Positions 57,791-64,000 of a stretch of 64,000 bases of DNA are shown here, piece after piece (position 1 is the first letter of the stretch; each line of letters opens with the position of its first letter). The notes under the pieces were generated by a model. That model was not told the origin of the DNA. It searched no databases and saw only the letters and a program-made list of their open reading frames with translations. This DNA comes from Anomaloglossus baeobatrachus (Eukaryota; Chordata; Amphibia; Anura; Aromobatidae). The DNA lies in NCBI RefSeq assembly GCF_048569485.1, contig NC_134353.1:529573008-529637007 (forward strand). Direction: 5' to 3'. A program made the position numbers and the translations under genes.

Positions 57791-58244
57791 ACCCAAACTT
57801 TGTTTTTTTGGAACTTTCTTTATGATGACACTCAACAGCCTACCATCCATAGATTCTGTCAGTTGTTTGATCTGGTTACGATCAACATTGCGTGCAGCAG
57901 CCACCACAGCCTCCCAGACACTGTTCTGAGAGGTGTACTGTTTTCCCTCCCTGTAAATCTCACATTTTATGAGGGACCACAGGTTATCTATGGGGTTCAG
58001 ATCAGGTGAACAAGGAGGCCATGTCATTATTTTTTCATCTTTTAGACCTTTACTGGCCAGCCACGCTGTGGAGTAGTTGGATGCATGTGATGAAGCATTG
58101 TCCTGCATGAAAATCATGTTTTTCTTGAACGATACCGACTTCTTCCTGTACCACTGCTTGAAGAAGTTGTCTTCCAGAAACTGGCAGTAGGTCTGGGAGT
58201 TGAGCTTCACTCCATGCTCAACCTGAAAAGGTCTCACAAGTTCA
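57776..58244 (-). pseudogene. C-terminal part of a second Tc1-related transposase (37-residue spacing)
   Basis: The minus frame contains FMQDNASSHASNYS and WPPCSPDLNPIDNLWSLIK, the second Asp block and the final acidic block of a Tc1/mariner DDE transposase. 37 residues separate the Asp of QDN from the final acid, unlike the 34 in the other Tc1 family here. The final acid is Asp where Tc1 relatives usually have Glu. The coding sequence is cut at 58244 by insertion of LINE-A2, so the N-terminal DNA-binding half and the first catalytic Asp are not in view; if retained they lie beyond 64000. Confidence 0.82.
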
Positions 58245-58402
58245 TTTTTTTTTTAAACATCTTTTTATTGAAATTTAACCGAGTTTCTTTTACAATCTGC
58301 TCTTATACAAAGAGCATTTCATTGATGACATTATAATCAAAACAGTCCCGCCCACCCCTCCCCCCGCTCTGCATGCGACCAGAAGCAACTTAAAATGGTA
58401 AC

Positions 58403-61400
58403 TTATGTAATTGGTATGTGTCCATTGAACAGTTCAAGAAGGTACCAAGAGGTCTGTCCAAACTGAGATTTAAGTCTATCCTTAAGCACTGTAGCCAAGT
58501 TAGGTATAAATAAAGACCATGTTTCAAAGAAACGCTTAGTCAACTTCTCCTTATTCGACAGTGCATCCAGCCAGTCCATTTTGAATATGAACATTAGTTT
58601 TGTTTGGATAAACGCTAGAGAGGGTGCTTCAGGATTTACCCAGAGATGTAGGATACTTTTCCTAGTGGCCGAGGCCCAAATAGTTAACATTGCCCTGGTA
58701 CCTCTCGGAAGACTTTGTTGTGCCTCCGCCAACATGTTAAAAATCGCCCACTGTGGTGTCAGAGCAAACTGAATATTGTATGTGTTTTGTAAGACTGAGT
58801 GAACACTTCTCCATACTCCCTGTATCTGAACACAGTCCCATAAGTGGTGAAACAGGTCAGTGTCTCTTATGCCACATTTAGAACAAGAGTATGAGGCATT
58901 TGTGTCCATTTTTGATTGAATTTTTGGAGTAATATATGCTCTATGTAGACTCATCAAGGCCATATCTGTGTAGCTACTGGACGACAGAAATTTACGTTGC
59001 AACAGCGTAGCTTGTAAAAAATCCTTTACCTCAAACTCTGGCATGTCTACCTTCCATTTTGCTGGACCTGTTGTTTTCCCCTCCCATGTCCAAACTGTAC
59101 GCAACATTGAATAAACCTGACTAGTCGAGGACGCCTGGCTTCTTGCCCTCTTATGAAAGTTATCCACACTTCCTCCAAGATCTCCCTTTGGCTTGTCAAC
59201 AAGATATTTTTGTGCCAAGCTACGCGCCTGAAGAAAAAGAAAAGGCTGACCCACAAAAGCTGGAAATCGGTGTGCCGCCTTCTCGTAAGAAAGCAACGAC
59301 CAATCAGGCTCCATTAGATCTGCAGCATAAGCACAACCCTGCATTGACAATGTTTCATAAATCCTCGGAGGGCGACCCTGGAGGAATCTCGGATTTCCAA
59401 TAAAGGGTTGAAATGGGGAACTTGAAGTGTTAATTTTACCAAGTTTCCTCACCTTCCTCCACGTTTGTTTAGTATGCCATAGTGTTGGATGATCCCTAAC
59501 CTCACTCGGTATTTCCTCGTTCCCTAAATGCAGCAATGCTGTTAACGAGACTTGTGAACATAGCTGTTGTTCCAATTGTACATTGGCAAAGTGAGATACT
59601 CCTCGCACCCAGTCCACCACATATCTAAAATTTGCTGCTAGATTATATCTGCCCAGATCTGGAAGATTTATGCCCCCTGCCCCTTTTGGTAATTGAAGCT
59701 TGATTAAGCTGATCCTAGTACGCCCCTTGTGCCCCCAAATGAATTTTCCAAAGGATGAATTTAGTAGCTTAATATCTGATTTGCGTAGAAGCAACGGGAG
59801 AGTCTGAAATAAGAACATTATTTTGGGGAATGCTACCATTTTAATTAAGTGACATCGGCCCGAAAAGGATATTTTCAGATGTTTCCAAGATTGGAGTAGA
59901 TGTATCAATGAATTTATAAGAGGCTTATAATTAATTTGATATAGTAACAAGGGGTTTGCTGGGAGCTGAATCCCCAAATATTTAATGGACCTGGTACACC
60001 ACTGGAAGGGAAATAAGTTATCAATTTTACCCGATTTGTACATTGCCAATGCCTCAGTTTTTTTGTAATTTACCCTGAAGCCTGAGGCCTTTCCAAAATT
60101 ATTCAATGTGTTCATTATCTCTGGAATCGCTTGAGAGGGATTGGCAATAAACAATAAAATATCATCGGCAAAAGCCAAAAGTTTAATTGTTGTTTCACCG
60201 ACTCTCATGCCCTGAAATATTGCTAAATTATGTAGGGTCCTCAACATTGGGTCCAGAGCCAAATTAAACAATAAAGGTGACAAGGGACACCCCTGCCTCG
60301 TTCCCCTCTGTACCTCAAATGGCTCAGAGAATGTATTATTTATAGATAGTCTGGATTTGGGTTCTGTGTATATCATCTTGACAGCTTCGCAAAACCAGGA
60401 TCCCACCTGGCGACATGCCAAAAGATTATGTAAATAGGCCCAAGAGACCCTGTCAAAGGCCTTGTCCGCATCAAGGCTAACTACTATATGTTTGGTACAT
60501 CTATGCTTCCTACTATAAGAGATAGCCCCAATAGCCATCCTGATGTTATAGGTGATGGATTTCCCGTGCACGAATCCCGTTTGGAAGGGCAGAATAAGAT
60601 CTGGAATCACTTGTTGTAATCTACCAGCTAGTATTTTAGTAAAGATTTTAAAATCAGAGTTGAGTAATGAGATGGGTCTGTATCCCTCCACCTGTAGTGG
60701 GTCTTTTCCTGGCTTAGGTAATACTATAATGTCTGCCTCATTGAACCTGTCGGGAATGATTCTATCTGTGACTATCTTATTATACACTGCACATAGATGA
60801 GGACCGATAGAGGCTCCCAAGATCTTATAATATTCGTTACTAAATCCGTTGGGCCTTGGCTTTTGGCTAGTTTAAGAGTGCCAATAGTTTTTACTATTTC
60901 TGAAATATTTATAGGGGCGTTTAGTACTACTCTTTGTTCCTCTGTCAAGATGGGCGCTACGGTACCATGGATAAAATCAGCTTCCCCGTCCACCTCCCTC
61001 GGTTCCGCCTCATACAGCGAGCCAAAGAATGCCCTGAACTCCTCCACTATTGCCTCATCTTTTGTTACCATGGCACCATCTTTCTTTTTAATTTTGTGGA
61101 TTCTAGTGGTGGTTCTAAAGGGTTTGGTTAAAGAAGCTAGTAATTTCCCAGGTTTGTTGCCCCATTTAAAGTATTTATGTTTCTGGTAGTCCAGGTTACT
61201 AAGTGCCATCTCATGGGCCAAGGTGTCCGCCGCCTCCTTGGCCTCTAAGAAATGTTGTTTTGTCGCATCCGTGTTGTTATTTTTAAAATCTTTATATGCC
61301 TGCGTGAGACGTTTTTGTGCTGATATAGTTTGTTCCAGGAGCTTTTTTTCTCTTATGGCTGACATATGATATTATCTGACCTCTTACTACTGCCTTGGAG

Positions 61401-62296
61401 GCAGCCCAATACAAACCAGCGTCCCCACTATGCTCGTGATTATCATTCTCATAAAAGCTCCAGTGGTTTTGTAAAGAAGCTTTGAAATCCTCAGATTGAT
61501 ATAAATATGAAGGAAACCTCCACCTTCTTTCCCGTAGTATTGTGGTAGATAATAACAAATTAAAAGTAACCGGTGCATGATCCGAAATACAGATGTCTAG
61601 GATGTTGGAGGAAAGTAAATGTGGCATCAGTGCTGGGCTTAGTAGCCAATAGTCAATCCATGTATGTACGTCATGGACATGTGAATAAAATGTATAATCT
61701 TTATCTATTGGGTGCTGCATGCGCCATGTGTCTATTAGTCCCAATTGATTGACGAGATATTGCAAACCACTATGGAGCGCCAATAGAGGTGATGGTTGGG
61801 GACTTGACCTGTCTAAAATTCCATCATGAGCCTCATTGAAATCTCCGCCTACAATTAAATTAGTCATATCCCAACCTGTGATACTTTCGATCAATCTGGC
61901 TCTGAACTGTGGATCAGGAATATTTGGTGCATATATGTTTGCTAAGTTATAGATAGTGCCCTCTATCTTCACTTTCACCAATAATAATCTCCCTATAGGG
62001 TCCTCTGAAACCTCCAGAACTTCATGACTAATATGCTTATTGATCAATATAGCTACCCCTCTTTGTTTTCTCGTAAATGACGCTTCTGCGCATACGGCAT
62101 ATTTTCTGCTGTGAAGAAATGGGTGATTGCCCTTCATCCAGTGTGTTTCCTGTAAGAAGACAATATGGCAATTTAAACGATGTAGATAATTTAAAACTTT
62201 TTTCCTCTTAATAGGAGAGTTTAACCCGTTAACATTCCAGGAGCACCAATACAGCGATTTAATCGTGGACACATTTGTGCTCTCTGTGTTAGTCAT
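58403..62296 (-). pseudogene. LINE-A2 ORF2 (endonuclease-reverse transcriptase), two frameshifts
   Basis: The full ORF2 would be about 1298 residues. The endonuclease is at the N-terminus (61292-62296: CSWNVNGLNSP, VFLQETHW, VGGDFNEAHDGILDRS, SDHAPVTF). A linker and RT-fingers region follows (60772-61365), then the reverse transcriptase to the C-terminus in a single 805-codon frame (58403-60820: VVSLDADKAFDRVSW, RQGCPLSPLLFNLALDPM, FADDILLF, and the zinc-knuckle-like CSKCGIRDTDLFHHLWDC). One frameshift lies near 61345-61365 beside a run of seven T, the other near 60800-60820. The ATG at 62296 starts MTNTESTNVS, 263 nt after the ORF1 stop. The enzyme would nick DNA and copy LINE RNA at the nick; as it stands it is inactive. 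Confidence 0.9.
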
Positions 62297-62559
62297 TTAT
62301 CCTATTCCAGAAGGCGGAATTAATTGTAAAATTATAAACAACCTATTTGGGTTCCCTCGTCCATCCCAGCGAGTAAACGCGACAACCCATATGAGAGCTA
62401 AACTAAAGGTACGCACGCAGAGCCCCCTAACCCCTTCCCATCTAAACAAAAACCTTAATCTAATGGCAATGTCACCTGCCTCTCTGGCAGTCCTGACACT
62501 GAAAAAAAAAAGGAAAAACAGGATGAACATCAGAACTGTAGCACCGTGACGTCTCCGAT

Positions 62560-63429
62560 TTAAGTGTCTGTGTTGACTGCTGGCGAAGCTCCATTTTCCT
62601 GAAGAAGGTAATTTAAAGCCAACTTAGGATCTTCAAAAGTCCAATTCTTTCCCCCTGTAGTGAAGCGTAGAACAGCAGGATACAGTAGACTGAAGCGAAT
62701 ATTTTTTTCCGCCAATAGTTTGCATACTGGATTGAAGGCTTTGCGTCTTGTTGTCAAGGCTGCTGAGTAATCTTGGAACAAAAGCAGTTTAGAGTTATTG
62801 TAGGTAAGTGAGCGATTTTCTCTAAATGCTGTCAGCAATCTGATCTTGTCTTGGAAGTCCAGGACCTTAAAAATTACTTGTCTGGGTCTGACCTCTCCAT
62901 CATTTCGAGGTGGGCCCACTCTGTGGGCCCTTTCAATAGCAATTGGCCCCGACTTTAGATCCAATTTCAAAGCTCCTGGTAGCCATTCTGAAGTGAGTTT
63001 CAATAGATCAGCTTGCCGAACCGATTCAGGGACGCCCACCAACCTTAAATTATTGCGTCTGGACCTGTTTTCAAGATCATCTACCTTGTCCAGCAATACA
63101 GCAATGTCCTTATTCCTGCTCTCCAGCATCTCTGAAATTTCCTTTACAGCGTCCTCCATGTCAGAGACCCTCTGCTCCACATCTGTTAGCCTTGAACCCT
63201 GGGCATTAACTTGGGTGACTATAACGTCTAATGAAGACTGGAAGGCTGCCAGCCACCCATCAATCACCGGCATCAAGAGATCCGTGATGGCCTTAGCAGT
63301 GGCCTGGGGTGGGTCTGTAGTTGCCTCAGGGGAAGCCCCTGGTGATGGGGGTGCATTTTGGTTTCGTCTTTGCGGTCTAATTCCTTTACTTGGTTGTGTG
63401 GCATTGCTCTTACCCACAAATTTATCCAT
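62560..63429 (-). CDS. LINE-A2 ORF1 RNA-binding protein, 289 aa, open
   Basis: L1-type ORF1 protein, a trimeric RNA chaperone that packages LINE RNA. The first 40 residues are basic and Pro-rich. A coiled coil spans roughly residues 65-125 (LTDVEQRVSDMEDAVKEI, VLLDKVDDLENRSRRNN), followed by an RNA-recognition-like domain starting NLRLVGVPE and containing RPRQVIFKVLDF, then the C-terminal domain LLLFQDYSAALTTRRKAF and FSLLYPAVLRF. The frame is uninterrupted from ATG at 63429 to the stop at 62560, and its size is slightly below mammalian L1 ORF1p. It precedes ORF2 on the same strand. The intact frame suggests recent insertion. Confidence 0.9.
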   Translation of the reverse strand: MDKFVGKSNATQPSKGIRPQRRNQNAPPSPGASPEATTDPPQATAKAITDLLMPVIDGWLAAFQSSLDVIVTQVNAQGSRLTDVEQRVSDMEDAVKEISEMLESRNKDIAVLLDKVDDLENRSRRNNLRLVGVPESVRQADLLKLTSEWLPGALKLDLKSGPIAIERAHRVGPPRNDGEVRPRQVIFKVLDFQDKIRLLTAFRENRSLTYNNSKLLLFQDYSAALTTRRKAFNPVCKLLAEKNIRFSLLYPAVLRFTTGGKNWTFEDPKLALNYLLQENGASPAVNTDT

Positions 63430-64000
63430 AGTAAGAACTGTAAATATGGAGCTTCTTTAGAGACTGTGGTGACGTCACAATAACATAAGCTTAATTACAT
63501 CTGTGTGGTAAACTTGGCCGTTTCACAATTATTTCCACGCTGTGTATGAGAGTGTATAGATGTTACTTGAAAAAGACCAGTCAGAAGGGCAGGAGGCAGG
63601 CCAGATGACTGATCCCACTTATTTTTGTTTTTCACCCTCTTCTATACTGTCAGTGCTGGTGAAGTGGTGAGGTAGGGGTTAATCAAGTTGAGCTGTGATG
63701 CACTTCAGGCTTATCTGCCTCTGTTTACTGTTGCAGATTACAGGCCTTGTGCAGCAGCCATTTAAGGTGAGACCTGCAGGGATGTATCTGCCCCCTCCAC
63801 AGCCCCCTGTTTATCTCCTGACCTGCTCTCACAGCCGAATGTCTCCAAGGGCTCTCAGCTCCCTCCTCACTCACAGTATCTCAGACGTTGGGCCTGTCCA
63901 CGGAGCTCTGTGTGACAGGTAAACACAGCGTGCAGTCCTGTTTGCTGAGCTTGCTGCTGCTCAGTGTTTCACTATTTCTTCTGTGGCAGGGAGGGGAGTG
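63430..64000 (-). other. Presumed LINE-A2 5' UTR
   Basis: Sequence upstream of ORF1 with no coding frame and a moderately CpG-poor, CT-rich composition near 63780-63860. Nothing marks the 5' end, and the broken transposase does not resume before the window ends. Confidence 0.45.

Larger units (their letters stand above)
58245..64000 (-). mobile_element. LINE-A2: nearly full-length L1/Tx1-like LINE
   Basis: Minus-strand LINE with its 3' poly-A end at 58245-58254 (poly-T on plus), 3' UTR, ORF2 (58403-62296), ORF1 (62560-63429) and presumed 5' UTR to beyond the window edge. No target duplication could be found because the 5' end is not reached. It disrupts the Tc1-related transposase at its left. 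It is the parent-like sequence for LINE-A1. Confidence 0.92.

Noticed and set aside
62846-63460. 204-aa plus-strand ORF
   Set aside because: It is antisense to LINE-A2 ORF1, whose motifs on the minus strand are clear.

Overview
The window looks like repeat-dense amphibian, most likely anuran, genomic DNA. It has one vertebrate-type spliced gene, a frog-style perilipin-2, set among L1/Tx1-like and RTE-like LINEs, Tc1-like transposons, DIRS and Ty3/Gypsy fossils, and many short inverted-repeat elements (MITEs) flanked by a 3-bp TAA or TTA. The frog assignment is an inference from this mix; no search was possible.

Layout. 1-9.6 kb: a MITE, then an old minus-strand L1-like LINE (LINE-B) carrying a nested MITE and a nested younger LINE (LINE-A1) with a clean 15-bp target duplication. 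10.3-11.9 kb: a Tc1-like transposon with a nearly intact transposase gene. 12.1-14.5 kb: a broken Gypsy remnant. 14.7-15.95 kb: a 90-bp minisatellite with a four-unit higher-order repeat, ending about 150 bp before the perilipin promoter. 16.1-22.4 kb: the plin2 gene on the plus strand, with one 5' UTR exon, seven coding exons and 416 codons. Every splice junction reads through in frame, so it is probably functional.

23.1-41.0 kb: a head-to-tail tandem duplication. Unit 1 is 23113-30894 and unit 2 is 30895-40983. Each unit holds a DIRS copy, a MITE and the 3' part of a Gypsy element. Unit 1 has a private MITE and unit 2 a private Tc1 copy, so each unit supplies the empty site for the other's insertion. 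The full minus-strand Gypsy element runs on from unit 2 to about 46.7 kb.

46.8-58.2 kb: only repeats. These include two TTAA-flanked elements, several TAA/TTA MITEs, a 1.84-kb near-perfect palindrome centred near 52.69 kb, a 0.42-kb fold-back element, an RTE/BovB-like LINE fragment split by a MITE, and the tail of a second Tc1-related transposase (D-37-D spacing). 58.2-64 kb: a nearly full-length minus-strand LINE (LINE-A2) with an open ORF1 and an ORF2 broken by two frameshifts, inserted into that transposase.

The only host gene I can support is plin2, a lipid-droplet coat protein. I saw no tRNA, rRNA, CRISPR array or bacterial-type operon. The most noteworthy points are the duplication with its empty-site pairs and hairpin-associated breakpoint, the large palindrome, and a palindromic core shared by otherwise different MITE families.
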